A stretch of 64,000 bases of DNA from positions 609,843 through 673,842 of the forward strand of contig NZ_HF570108.1 of assembly GCF_000297395.2 (NCBI RefSeq). Direction: 5' to 3'. The translations under genes and the position numbers were made by a program. The DNA comes from Micromonospora lupini str. Lupac 08 (GTDB lineage Bacteria; Actinomycetota; Actinomycetes; Mycobacteriales; Micromonosporaceae). This document shows positions 25,800 to 33,705 of this stretch, piece by piece. Under the pieces are notes generated by a model, which was given only the letters and a program-made list of their open reading frames with translations, was not told the origin of the DNA and made no database searches. Every line of letters begins with the position of its first letter. The stretch's first letter is position 1.

Positions 25800-28043
25800 A
25801 TGCGCCTGAACCGACCGCTGACCGCCGCCCTGGCCGTGCTCGGCCTGGGCCTGGTCAGCCCCACGCCGGCCATGGCCGGCCCTCCGCAGGCCGGCCTCCC
25901 GCAGGCCGGCCCTCCGCAGGCCGGCCCTCCGCAGGCTGGTCACGGGTTCGGCCGTCCCGGCCACACGCCGGCTGGCGCCGGAGCCGAGGACCAGGGCGCG
26001 CCCACGTTCTTCGACAGTGGACTCGCCCCGACGCCCTACCAGGGCTGGAACACCTACTTCGGCCTCGGTGGCGATCCCACCGAGGCCGAAGTCAGGTCGG
26101 TCGCCGACCACATGGTCCGCAGTGGCCTGCGCGATGCCGGCTACACGTACGTCTGGATCGACGGCAACTGGGCCGCGCCCACCCCGCGCAACGTGGCCGG
26201 TCAGCTCGTCGCCGACCCCGCCCGCTTCCCGGGTGGGATGGCCGCGCTGGCCGCGTACATCCACAGCCTGGGGATGAAGGCCGGCATCTACACCGACGCC
26301 GGCCCGTACCTGCCGGGGCAGTGTGGGCTCGGCAGCAACGGCCACTACCAGGCCGACATCGCGCAGTTCGCCGGCTGGGGCTTCGACGCCCTCAAGGCCG
26401 ACTGGCTGTGCGGCCGGGCCGCCGGCCTCGACCCGGAGGCCACGTTCCGCGAGCTGGCGCAGGCGGTACGCCAGTCGCCACGGCCGATGCTGCTCAACAT
26501 CTGCAACCCGGTCAGCTCGGACTGGGGTGGCGGCCCGTACACCCCGGAGCAGCTCTCCACCTGGAGCTACACGTACGCGCCGACAATCGCCGACTCCTGG
26601 CGGACGTACACCGACGTGGGGCTCACCGACCCGAGCCCGCAGTGGGCGTACCCGTGGGTGCTGCGCAACATGGACGTCAACGCGTACCACCCGGCGGCCA
26701 CCGGGCCGGGGCACTACAACGACCCGGACTACCTGCTGCCGATGCGCCCGCTGCCCGACGGCGGGTACGAGCTGAGCCTGGAGGAGTCCAAGACGCAGCT
26801 CGGCATGTGGGCCATCATGGCCGCGCCGCTGGTGATCGGCTCCGACCCGCGCGGCCTGCCGAGCGAGATGATCTCGGCGCTGACCAACCCGGAGATCGTC
26901 GCAGTGGACCAGGACCCGCTGGTCCGACAGGGCGTCAAGGTCGCCGACACCGGCACCGACGCGCAGGTGTGGAGCAAGGTGCTCACCGGGCCCGGCAAGC
27001 GGGCTGTCGCGCTGCTCAACAGGTACGACAGCGCCCAGCAGATCACCGTGACCTTCGCGGACGTCGCGCTCGGCGGGTCGGTCCGTGTTCGTGACCTGTG
27101 GGCCCGCGCCGACGTGGACGCCCAGCCGGGCACGCCGGGTGTGCAGCCGTTCAGCGGCTCGTACACCGTCGAGGTCCCGGCGCACGGCGTGGCCATGCTC
27201 GGCCTCACCGGCACCGACCAGGTCGCCGGCGCCAGCCTCGGCGGCACCGCCAGCGCCAGCCCCGCGCTGGTCCGGGTGGACGACACGCACGCCACGGCCT
27301 TCGTCCGCGACGCGCAGGGCGCGCTGGCGGTCAACACCCGCTCCGGTACGACGTGGGGGACCGGGTGGACCTCGCTCGGCGGCCCGGTCGGCGGTCGGAT
27401 CCTCGGCCAGCCGGCCGCGTACGCCTCGGCGAACGGGCGGATCGACGTGTTCGTCCGTGGCACCGACAACGCCGCCTGGCAGCGCAGTTACGTCGCCGGC
27501 ACGTGGGGTCCGTGGCAGAGCCTCGGCGGCACGCTCACCGACGGCCCGACTGTGGCGTGGACCGGCCCCACACAGTGGACGCTCATCGTCCGTGGCGCCG
27601 ACGGCAAGCTCTGGTCGCGTACCCCGACCAGCGGTTGGAGCGGCATCGGCGCTCCCGACGACCGGCCGGTCTACGGCCGGCCGAGCGCTGTCGTCGACGA
27701 CGCCGGCGTGTTGCAGGTGGCCGTGCGCAGCCGCACCGACGAGGTGTGGTGGCGCAGCCGGACCGGCACCACCTGGTCGGCCTGGACCAACCTGGGCGGC
27801 ACCACAAGCGGCAGCCCGACGCTGCTCGCCACGGCCGGACGGGTCTACCTGTTCGCGCTTGCCGCCGACAACCGGCTGTGGCAGCGCAACCTGACCGACG
27901 GGGCGTGGGGCGGCTGGTTCCGTCGCGGCGAGTTCGCCACCGACGCGTTCCGGGGCGCCCCGGGGGCCGCCGCGGGCGCCAACGGCAGCGCCTGGCTGGC
28001 CGTGCGCGGCGCGGACGACCGCGTACACCAGATCGTCTTGTGA
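25800..28043 (+). CDS. secreted GH27 alpha-galactosidase with C-terminal beta-propeller lectin-like domain
   Basis: 747 residues. Signal peptide with cleavage after PAMA, followed by an in-frame repeat of PPQAG units. GH27 catalytic barrel: PYQGWNTYFG, YVWIDGNW, nucleophile Asp201 in LKADWLCG, probable acid/base Asp265 in IADSWR. Then a beta-sandwich ending near GTDQVAG (about residue 480). The last 260 residues are Trp-rich repeats (WTSLGGPVGG, DNAAWQRSY, WQSLGGTLTDGP, DEVWWRS, NRLWQRN), like PLL-type propeller lectins, probably a glycan-binding module. It would release galactose from extracellular galactans or galactomannan side chains. ATG after a GGGACAGGAG site, 46 bases after the GH36 stop. 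Confidence 0.93.
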   Translation: MRLNRPLTAALAVLGLGLVSPTPAMAGPPQAGLPQAGPPQAGPPQAGHGFGRPGHTPAGAGAEDQGAPTFFDSGLAPTPYQGWNTYFGLGGDPTEAEVRSVADHMVRSGLRDAGYTYVWIDGNWAAPTPRNVAGQLVADPARFPGGMAALAAYIHSLGMKAGIYTDAGPYLPGQCGLGSNGHYQADIAQFAGWGFDALKADWLCGRAAGLDPEATFRELAQAVRQSPRPMLLNICNPVSSDWGGGPYTPEQLSTWSYTYAPTIADSWRTYTDVGLTDPSPQWAYPWVLRNMDVNAYHPAATGPGHYNDPDYLLPMRPLPDGGYELSLEESKTQLGMWAIMAAPLVIGSDPRGLPSEMISALTNPEIVAVDQDPLVRQGVKVADTGTDAQVWSKVLTGPGKRAVALLNRYDSAQQITVTFADVALGGSVRVRDLWARADVDAQPGTPGVQPFSGSYTVEVPAHGVAMLGLTGTDQVAGASLGGTASASPALVRVDDTHATAFVRDAQGALAVNTRSGTTWGTGWTSLGGPVGGRILGQPAAYASANGRIDVFVRGTDNAAWQRSYVAGTWGPWQSLGGTLTDGPTVAWTGPTQWTLIVRGADGKLWSRTPTSGWSGIGAPDDRPVYGRPSAVVDDAGVLQVAVRSRTDEVWWRSRTGTTWSAWTNLGGTTSGSPTLLATAGRVYLFALAADNRLWQRNLTDGAWGGWFRRGEFATDAFRGAPGAAAGANGSAWLAVRGADDRVHQIVL
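25878..25937 (+). repeat. four in-frame 15-bp repeats in the GH27 gene
   Basis: GGCCCTCCGCAGGCC and close variants occur four times in tandem, encoding GPPQA-type pentapeptides right after the signal peptide. Length changes here would vary a flexible spacer without breaking the frame. Confidence 0.9.
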
Positions 28044-28048
28044 TCCGA

Positions 28049-28082
28049 GGGTGGCGGGCCGCCGGTCGGCGGCCCGCCACCC
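28049..28082 (+). terminator. 15-bp perfect hairpin after the GH27 gene
   Basis: The arms 28049-28063 and 28068-28082 pair over all 15 positions around the loop GGTC, starting five bases after the stop codon. No T-run, as is common in high-GC actinobacteria. Marks the end of the transport/galactosidase operon. Confidence 0.8.
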
Positions 28083-28421
28083 GCACCCACCCACGGCCCG
28101 GCCTGCGCCGGCTCGGTTCTCCTGGTCGCCGCGATCCCGCAACCCCGCCGGTGTACGTCGCCAACGACTCCTCGGCGAGCTGAACCAGGTACCGGGCGGT
28201 CGGGCCGCTGCTGGTCGGGGCGGCGGCGCTGCTGGGCAGGCTGGTCAGGCCGGACGTCCGCGTGCCGGCTGAACAGCCAAGGCACAGATCCTCGGCGTAG
28301 GGCCGGCCGCGGTCAGTGCCACGGCGGCCAGCATGCTGACCCCGCGCCCCGCCCCTGTGGCCCGACCACGGCCCCGCCCGACGCTCGGCCAGTGGCCACA
28401 GCCACGGATTAGAGTTCCGCC
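28083..28421. other. intergenic region without recognised gene
   Basis: About 340 bases between the GH27 terminator and the GNAT gene. Short open frames exist on both strands but none has a good ribosome site or a protein-like sequence. The last 50 bases must contain the promoter of the GNAT gene. No tRNA-like cloverleaf was found. Confidence 0.5.
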
Positions 28422-28952
28422 ATGGACGACACCACCCGCGGCATACGGATCAGACGCGGTGGCCCGGCTGACGCACCCGCCGTACTGAACATGCTCGACT
28501 CGGCGGTGATCTGGATGAACGCTCGTGGCAACACCGAGCAGTGGGGCACGACGCCGTTCTCGGAGAAGCCCGGCGGGGTCGAGATGGTCGATCGGTACCT
28601 GACCGAGAACCTCCCGTACATCGCGGAGCTGGACGGCACGCCGGCCGCCGCTCTGGTGTTGGACTCCGGGCCTGCTCCGCAGGCGCCGATTGCGGCCGCG
28701 GGAGAGCCGGAGCGGTACGTCCGTCTGCTGGTCTCCGACCGACGGTTCGCCGGTCGACATCTCGGGTCGGCCCTGCTGGCACACGCCGTGGAGGAGACCC
28801 GGCGAGCGGGCGTGCAGTTGCTGCGGGTCGACTGCTGGGCGGGCGGCGACGGCGAGTTGGTGGCCTTCTACGAGCGCCACGGGTTCACGGCCACCGAAAC
28901 CTTCCTGTCGGGCACCTGGCCGGGGCAGGTGCTGGCCCAGCGGATCGGCTGA
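28422..28952 (+). CDS. GNAT-family N-acetyltransferase
   Basis: 176 residues. The acetyl-CoA-binding part is visible as RYVRLLVSDRRFAGRHLGSALLAHAVEE (V-x-x-x-x-R/G-x-G/A type) and the C-terminal FYERHGFTATETF. Cytoplasmic. The acceptor is unknown: small molecule, antibiotic or protein. ATG start. It stands alone; the region behind it is a G-rich tandem-repeat array. Confidence 0.88.
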   Translation: MDDTTRGIRIRRGGPADAPAVLNMLDSAVIWMNARGNTEQWGTTPFSEKPGGVEMVDRYLTENLPYIAELDGTPAAALVLDSGPAPQAPIAAAGEPERYVRLLVSDRRFAGRHLGSALLAHAVEETRRAGVQLLRVDCWAGGDGELVAFYERHGFTATETFLSGTWPGQVLAQRIG

Positions 28953-29080
28953 CCGGCACGCCCCCGACGCACCCTCGGGCCTCCCCGACGATCAACTGCA
29001 CGGCGTGCACCCGGCACACGGGCTGCGGTCGTGCTGGATCCGGACCTGCCGGCGGCCGGCGCCCTGGCCCGGCACACCGT

Positions 29081-29119
29081 GGGTGGGTCTGGGTCTGGGT
29101 CTGGGTCTGGGTCTGGGTC
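29081..29119 (+). repeat. GGGTCT hexamer run, G-quadruplex-prone
   Basis: Seven GGG runs at 29081, 29085, 29091, 29097, 29103, 29109 and 29115, separated by one to three bases. This meets the usual G-quadruplex pattern on the plus strand with several alternative registers. It lies between convergent genes, behind the GNAT gene. Confidence 0.85.
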
Positions 29120-29290
29120 GGTGGTCCGGTCGTGCTCGGTGGGACTGGGCCTGCGCTCGGTGGTCCGGTCGCGTTCGGTGGGTCTGGGCCTGGGCTTGGT
29201 GCTCCGGTCGCGTTCGGTGGGTCTGGGCCTGGGCTTGGTGCTCCGGTCGTGCTCGGTGGGTCTGGGCCTGGGCTTGGTGGTCCGGTCGCG
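29120..29290. repeat. tandem 39-bp repeats, four full copies plus a partial one
   Basis: Units start at 29120, 29159, 29198, 29237 and (partial) 29276, each beginning GGTGGTCCGGTCG or a close variant and containing GGTGGGTCTGGGCCTGGG. The units are G-rich on the plus strand and continue the preceding hexamer run. The region 28953-29473 shows no credible gene; open frames through it encode only low-complexity peptides. Confidence 0.9.
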
Positions 29291-29473
29291 CTTGACGGGG
29301 TTCCGGGGGTCTGGGCGCGACGGGTCAGCGGTCTGCGCTTGGTGGCGCTTTCGGGGTCTGGGCGTGGTGGTTCTGCGGTCTGCGCTCGGTGGTCCCGGTC
29401 GTGTCTCTGCCGATACCTCGTGAGCGCGCACCGGGAACGCCGCGAGCAGCAGGAAGGTGGCGGGCCGGTGGGC

Positions 29474-30724
29474 CTACGTGCGTCGGTGGTACTGGTTGCG
29501 GCGGGGGAGTTGGTCCGGGTCGAGCCAGGCGGGTGGGGTGAACTCGGGGCGGCCGTCGCCGGCCAACCGTACGGTCCAGTCGCCGTGGTGGATGTGCCGG
29601 TGGTGATGGCCGCAGAGCAGGACGGCGTTCGCGAGGCTGGTGTCGCCGCCGTCGGCCCAGTGGTGGATGTGGTGGGCGTCGCACCAGCGTGGCGGGCGGT
29701 CGCAGCCGGGGAAGGCGCAGCCACGGTCACGGAGGACGAGTGCCCGGCGGAGTGCGCCGGTGATGAGCCGACGTTGGCGGCCGACGTCGAGGACCTGGCC
29801 GCCGCCGCCGAGGACGGCGGGCAGGATGGCGGCGTCGCAGGCGAGCCGACGGACCGTTTCCGGGGTCAACCCGAGGCCGGTGTCCAGTGTGCCCGCGTCG
29901 AGCTGGCCCACGAGGCCGTCGAAGCTGGTGGTGACGACGAGCTGAGCGACCTCGCCGCCGTGTTCGGGCAGTTCGCCGGTGCGCAGAGTGAGCCGGCACA
30001 GGTCGGCGAGCGCATCGTGTCGGCGTTGCCCGGGAGAGCGTTGATCGTCGGGACCTGACGGCGCGGTCAGGGGATCGATGGCTGCGCGCAGCAGACCGGC
30101 GGTTTCGGTGTCGAGGGTGCCGGTGAGTCGGAGACGGCCGTCGGTGAGCGTCGACAGAGTGACGTGGCGGTCGCGGACGGCTCGACGCGCCTCAGCCTCC
30201 AGCGCGGTCTTCGCGGCGGCATCGGCGAGCTCCGGTGCGACGTGGTCGAGGATCCGCATGCTCAGCTTGCGGAGCAGGGTCGGGTCGAACTGCCCGGCCC
30301 ATTCCACGAGCACACCCACCGCCTTGTCGGCGACCGCCGCGCCGGCGGTGCTCCCCACGGTGTCGACGGTGTCGGCGATGACTCGAGCCTGATCGAGCGT
30401 GATGTTGGCATCGGCCAGCGCCTGTCGTACTCCCGGGTTGCCGCTGTCGAGCGCGGCGGCGAGGTCGACGAGGCGACGGGCGGTGGGAACGGTGAGGTGC
30501 AGTCGTTCGCGGAGCCACACCGCCGTGGAGGACGCGCCCTGCGCGACGGGCGTGCCCCGGCCGTCCAGCTCGCGGATCAGCGAGAGCTTGACGGCGGCGA
30601 GGCGTTGCTCGATGCGGTGCGTCGCGTCGAGCGCGGCGACGAGATCGTCCGCGGGGAGGGCCCACGCGGCGGTGTCGGCGCAGGCCACCACCGCACTCTC
30701 GGCCTGCGTCAACTCCTCCACCAT
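29474..30724 (-). CDS. DUF222 and HNH endonuclease domain protein
   Basis: 416 residues. DUF222 (13E12 repeat family) covers about residues 10-300, and a C-terminal HNH domain reads RDRGCAFPGCDRPPRWCDAHHIHHWADGGDTSLANAVLLCGHHHRHIHHG. The two Cys pairs and the His/Asn/His metal-finger residues are present. Actinobacteria carry many copies of this family. A link to mobile elements or DNA repair is often assumed but not proven. ATG start; located between two minisatellite arrays. Confidence 0.9.
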   Translation of the reverse strand: MVEELTQAESAVVACADTAAWALPADDLVAALDATHRIEQRLAAVKLSLIRELDGRGTPVAQGASSTAVWLRERLHLTVPTARRLVDLAAALDSGNPGVRQALADANITLDQARVIADTVDTVGSTAGAAVADKAVGVLVEWAGQFDPTLLRKLSMRILDHVAPELADAAAKTALEAEARRAVRDRHVTLSTLTDGRLRLTGTLDTETAGLLRAAIDPLTAPSGPDDQRSPGQRRHDALADLCRLTLRTGELPEHGGEVAQLVVTTSFDGLVGQLDAGTLDTGLGLTPETVRRLACDAAILPAVLGGGGQVLDVGRQRRLITGALRRALVLRDRGCAFPGCDRPPRWCDAHHIHHWADGGDTSLANAVLLCGHHHRHIHHGDWTVRLAGDGRPEFTPPAWLDPDQLPRRNQYHRRT

Positions 30725-30788
30725 GACCCGAGACTAGAACAGGTGTACGACAATTCCAGTCGCCAAGATCGATCGATTTTCAGCCGCT

Positions 30789-30968
30789 GGCCCGCTCGCA
30801 GTGCCCGGCCCGCCAGCAGTGCCCGGCCCTGTCGTAGCGTCCGATCCGCTCGTAGCGTCCGGCCTGCTCGCAGCGTCCGATCCGGTCGTAGCGTCCGGCC
30901 CGCTCGCAGTGCCCGGCTCGCCAGCAGTGCCCGGCCCGGTCGTAGCGTCCGATCCGGTCGTAGCGTCT
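30789..30968. repeat. ten tandem 18-bp repeats
   Basis: Ten adjacent 18-bp units alternate between GGCCCGCTCGCAGTGCCC-type and GATCCGGTCGTAGCGTCC-type sequence, giving a higher-order pattern. They run from 30789 and decay after 30968. Confidence 0.88.
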
Positions 30969-31288
30969 GGCCTGCCCGCAGTGCGGCCCGCCAGCCACGC
31001 CCGGCCCGCCAGCCGCCCGGCCTGCATCAGTGGCGCCCGGCCTGCTCGCTGGCCGCCCGCCTGCCCGCGGCACTGGGCCGCTAGGCCTACTGAGGCCGCT
31101 GGGCCTACTGAGGCCGCTGGACCGCTGGACCGCTGGACCGCAGGGCCGCTGGGCCGCTGGGAGTCGCTGGCCCGCGTGCGTCCGCTGGACCGCCCGGAGC
31201 CGCCGGCCCGCCCGCAACCGTCAGACCATCATGAGCTGCGGACCGCCAGGGCGTGGCAGCACCGTTGGTGGTCGGTCGGGCCTGGGTG
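30969..31288. repeat. degenerate continuation of the array with 9- and 18-bp short repeats, no gene seen
   Basis: After the ordered 18-bp units, the sequence keeps GGCCCGCCAGCC-like pieces. It then shows two copies of an 18-bp unit with GGCCTACTGAGGCCGCTG (near 31082-31120) and several CCGCTGGAC 9-mers. Open frames here are low-complexity. It lies upstream of the HNH gene start and behind the HxlR gene. Confidence 0.6.
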
Positions 31289-31768
31289 TCAGTTGCGGCG
31301 GATCAGGCCCGGCCCGGCGGTGATGTCGATGTCGCCGCTCTCGATGTCGTGTCCGGCTGCGCAGCGGAGCACCGCGCGCACCGGTTCGCCGCAGTGGTGG
31401 TGGGTGGCGAGGATGCCGGGGCCGGCTTCGTCGGCGCTCCAGGTGTCGCCCCAGTTGCGCAGTGCGGTGATGACCGGCAGCAGTTCGTGGCCCTTGCGGG
31501 TGAGTTGGTACTCGTGGCGGGTGCGCTGTCCCGGTTCCCGGTACGGGATTCGTTCGAGCAGGCCGGCGGCGACCATGTCCTTGAGGCGGGCCGCCATGGC
31601 CGGCTCGCCGACGCCTACCCGGTGGACGAAGTCGTCGAAACGACGCGTGCCGAGCAGTGCCTCGCGCAGGATCAGGATCGTCGAACGGCTGCCCACGATG
31701 TCCATCGCCCGTGCGACGGAGCAGTTCTCCATCGACCAGGAGTCGCGGTCGTCCCGTAGGTCCTCCAT
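31289..31768 (-). CDS. HxlR-family transcriptional regulator
   Basis: 159 residues. The HxlR winged helix is clear: NCSVARAMDIVGSRSTILILREALLGTRRFDDF with the early conserved Cys, then AARLKDMVAAGLLERIPYREPG and YQLTRKGHELLPVITALRNWG. The C-terminal tail has HHHCGEPVRAVLRCAAG, possibly a metal or redox site. Members often respond to quinones, aldehydes or drugs through the Cys. Divergent from a DHA2 MFS pump with palindromic sites between, so it is the likely repressor of that pump. Confidence 0.9.
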   Translation of the reverse strand: MEDLRDDRDSWSMENCSVARAMDIVGSRSTILILREALLGTRRFDDFVHRVGVGEPAMAARLKDMVAAGLLERIPYREPGQRTRHEYQLTRKGHELLPVITALRNWGDTWSADEAGPGILATHHHCGEPVRAVLRCAAGHDIESGDIDITAGPGLIRRN

Positions 31769-31822
31769 GTGTCCCAGCCTACCTGACTTGCGCCGAAGCT
31801 AGCCAGGTGATTCACTGGGGAA

Positions 31823-31852
31823 CTGCTGACTTTTGCATAGGCAAGCCAGCAG
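31823..31852. promoter_or_regulatory. putative HxlR operator
   Basis: Nested inverted repeats: CTGCTG (31823-31828) with CAGCAG (31847-31852), and inside them TTGC-ATAG-GCAA (31833-31844). A related half-site GACTTGC lies further upstream in the same interval. Located 23 to 50 bases before the MFS GTG. Confidence 0.5.
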
Positions 31853-31874
31853 GACTCCAACCCGAGGACGCCTT

Positions 31875-33488
31875 GTGACCACCAGCAGCGCGGCCCCGAC
31901 CGGGCCGGCCAATGCCGCCCCGACCGGGCCGGCGAGCGCGGCCCCGACCGGGCCGGCCAATGCCGCCCCGACCGGGCCGGCCGTCACCACCCGTACGTCC
32001 GTTCGCGGCTCCCGGCCGGTGACCCTGATCGCCATGTGTCTGGGCGCGATGATCACCTTCCTGCAGATCACCGCGACGGTCTCCGCCCTGACCACGATCC
32101 AGGCCGACCTTCGGGTCGACCCGACCACCGTGATCTGGATCCCCAGTGCCTACACCCTGGTCGTGGCGAGCCTGGTGCTGTCCGCCGCCACCCTGGGCAA
32201 CCGTTACGGGCGCAGGCGCATGTTCGGCGCCGGCGTCGTCGCGATGATCGTCGGCGGCGCCGTCGTGGCCAGCGCCCCCACGGTGGCCTGGGTGATCGTC
32301 GGTCAGCTGGTCGCGGGCCTCGGCGGCGCCCTGATCCTGCCGAACAGTTTGGCGATCCTCGGTGCCACGTTCACCGACCCGCACCGCCGTACCGAGGTCA
32401 TCACCGCCTGGTCGGCCGCCTCCGGCATCGGGCTGGCGATCGGCCCGCTCATCGCCGGAACGCTGCTGCGTCACCATTCGTGGCACAGCGTCTACCTGTC
32501 GGTGATCGTGCTGGGCGTCGTCACCCTCGTCGTCGCCGCGATCGGGGTGGCCGAGTCACGGCCCAGCGCCGGACGACTCGACCTGCCCGGTCTGCTGCTC
32601 GGCACCGTCGCCATCGCCGCTGCCGTCTACGCCATGATCCAGGGCGGACGCGACGGCTACGCCAGCCCCGTGGTGGGGACCGCCTGGGTCGTCTCGGCCG
32701 TCGCGCTGGTCACGTTCGTGCTGGTCGAGCTGCGGAGCAGCACACCGATGCTGGACGTACGGCTGTTCCGCTCGGCGTCGTTCAGCGCCGTCATGGTCGT
32801 CGCCGCGGTGTCGCTGTTCGGCTTCACCGGCGTGGCGATCCTGCTCGTCCTCTTCCACGAGCGTGCCCAGGGGCTCAGCCCGCTGGACACCGGCTGGCGG
32901 ATGCTGGTGCTCTTCGGTGCGTACGTGCTCGTGGCCTTCGCCGCCGGTCGGACCATCCGGCGCACCGGGTTCAAGGCGCCACTCACTCTGGGTCTGGTGC
33001 TTGGCGCGGTGGCCAGCTTCGGGCTGGCGGCGCAGGGGCCGACCACGACGTTCGACCACCGCTGGGCGTTGTTCGTGCTGTTCGGCGCCGCCAGCGGGCT
33101 GGTGGTGGCCCCGGCCACGGCGGCGGCGCTGGCCAGCGTGGCGCCCGCACAGGCCGGCATGGCCTCCGGCGCGGTAAACGCCTCCCGTCAGGTCGGCTCG
33201 GTGCTGGGCTCGTCCCTGCTGGGCACGCTGCTCACCACCACGATGGTGGCGGACCTGCCCGACCGTCTTGCCGCCCACCAGGTAGGCGAGCCGACCCGTA
33301 CCGCCGTGGAGGCGGCGGTGGCCGCCGGCGCGACAGGCGACCAGCCGCTGCCCGATCCGGTCCGGGCGGCGCTCGCCGAGGCCATGACCTCCGGAGTCCA
33401 GGCCGGTCTGCGGATCAGCGGCATCGTCTTCCTGGTCACCGCCGTGCTCGCGCTCACCCTCATCCGCAACCGCCCACACCAGCACTAG
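31875..33488 (+). CDS. MFS multidrug transporter, DHA2 (14-helix) family
   Basis: 537 residues from the GTG at 31875, preceded by GAGGA six bases upstream. DHA2 signatures: ATVSALTTIQADLRVDPTTVIWIPSAYTL near helix 1, GNRYGRRRMFG, GQLVAGLGGALILPNSLAIL and a motif-C-like GIGLAIGPLIAG. About 14 helices are expected. Exports a toxic compound with proton antiport, likely under the divergent HxlR regulator. The first 37 residues hold four in-frame AAPTGPAN-type octapeptide repeats. Confidence 0.92.
   Translation: MTTSSAAPTGPANAAPTGPASAAPTGPANAAPTGPAVTTRTSVRGSRPVTLIAMCLGAMITFLQITATVSALTTIQADLRVDPTTVIWIPSAYTLVVASLVLSAATLGNRYGRRRMFGAGVVAMIVGGAVVASAPTVAWVIVGQLVAGLGGALILPNSLAILGATFTDPHRRTEVITAWSAASGIGLAIGPLIAGTLLRHHSWHSVYLSVIVLGVVTLVVAAIGVAESRPSAGRLDLPGLLLGTVAIAAAVYAMIQGGRDGYASPVVGTAWVVSAVALVTFVLVELRSSTPMLDVRLFRSASFSAVMVVAAVSLFGFTGVAILLVLFHERAQGLSPLDTGWRMLVLFGAYVLVAFAAGRTIRRTGFKAPLTLGLVLGAVASFGLAAQGPTTTFDHRWALFVLFGAASGLVVAPATAAALASVAPAQAGMASGAVNASRQVGSVLGSSLLGTLLTTTMVADLPDRLAAHQVGEPTRTAVEAAVAAGATGDQPLPDPVRAALAEAMTSGVQAGLRISGIVFLVTAVLALTLIRNRPHQH
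31890..31985 (+). repeat. four in-frame 24-bp repeats at the MFS N terminus
   Basis: GCGGCCCCGACCGGGCCGGC plus four bases repeats four times from 31890, alternating GCC/GCG starts. It encodes AAPTGPA(N/S) units in the cytoplasmic tail before helix 1. Confidence 0.9.
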
Positions 33489-33502
33489 GTCCGGCCCCGG
33501 CA

Positions 33503-33640
33503 ACGGCCCCAGGACCCGGGCCACGCCAGCACCGGGCCCAGGGCCGAGCCGCCGACGGCCCCAGGACCCGGGCCACGCCAGCACCGGGCCCAGGGCCGAG
33601 CCGCCGACGGCCCCAGGACCCGGGCCACGCCAGCACCGGG
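33503..33640. repeat. 52-bp tandem repeat, 2.6 copies
   Basis: Copies start at 33503, 33555 and 33607 (partial, 34 bases) with essentially identical sequence, including CCCCAGGACCCGGGCCACGC. The unit length is not a multiple of three. It lies behind the MFS gene and before the convergent aldo/keto reductase gene. The CCCGGG-type cores may form stems acting as terminators. Confidence 0.9.
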
Positions 33641-33705
33641 ATCCGGCCCGCGCCTGCGCGAGGTGACATCGGCGTCCGGCCCGGCCCGGCCCCAGCGGGC
33701 TGCGG

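Noticed and set aside
28083..28421. tRNA or small RNA gene in the gap after the GH27 gene
   Set aside because: No cloverleaf, no CCA-type end and no clear promoter-terminator pair beyond the GH27 hairpin.
28541..30058. Plus-strand frame through the 39-bp array encoding WVWVWV and GGSGPGLGAP repeats
   Set aside because: It overlaps the GNAT and HNH genes on wrong frames, has no ribosome site of its own and is low-complexity, so the array is treated as non-coding.
29474..30724. Mobile element around the DUF222-HNH gene
   Set aside because: No terminal inverted repeats, target duplications or transposase; the protein family alone is not evidence for mobility.
30801..31802. Plus-strand frame with PAVPGPVVASDP repeats as a secreted repetitive protein
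   Set aside because: No signal peptide, no plausible start, and it runs antisense into the HxlR gene.
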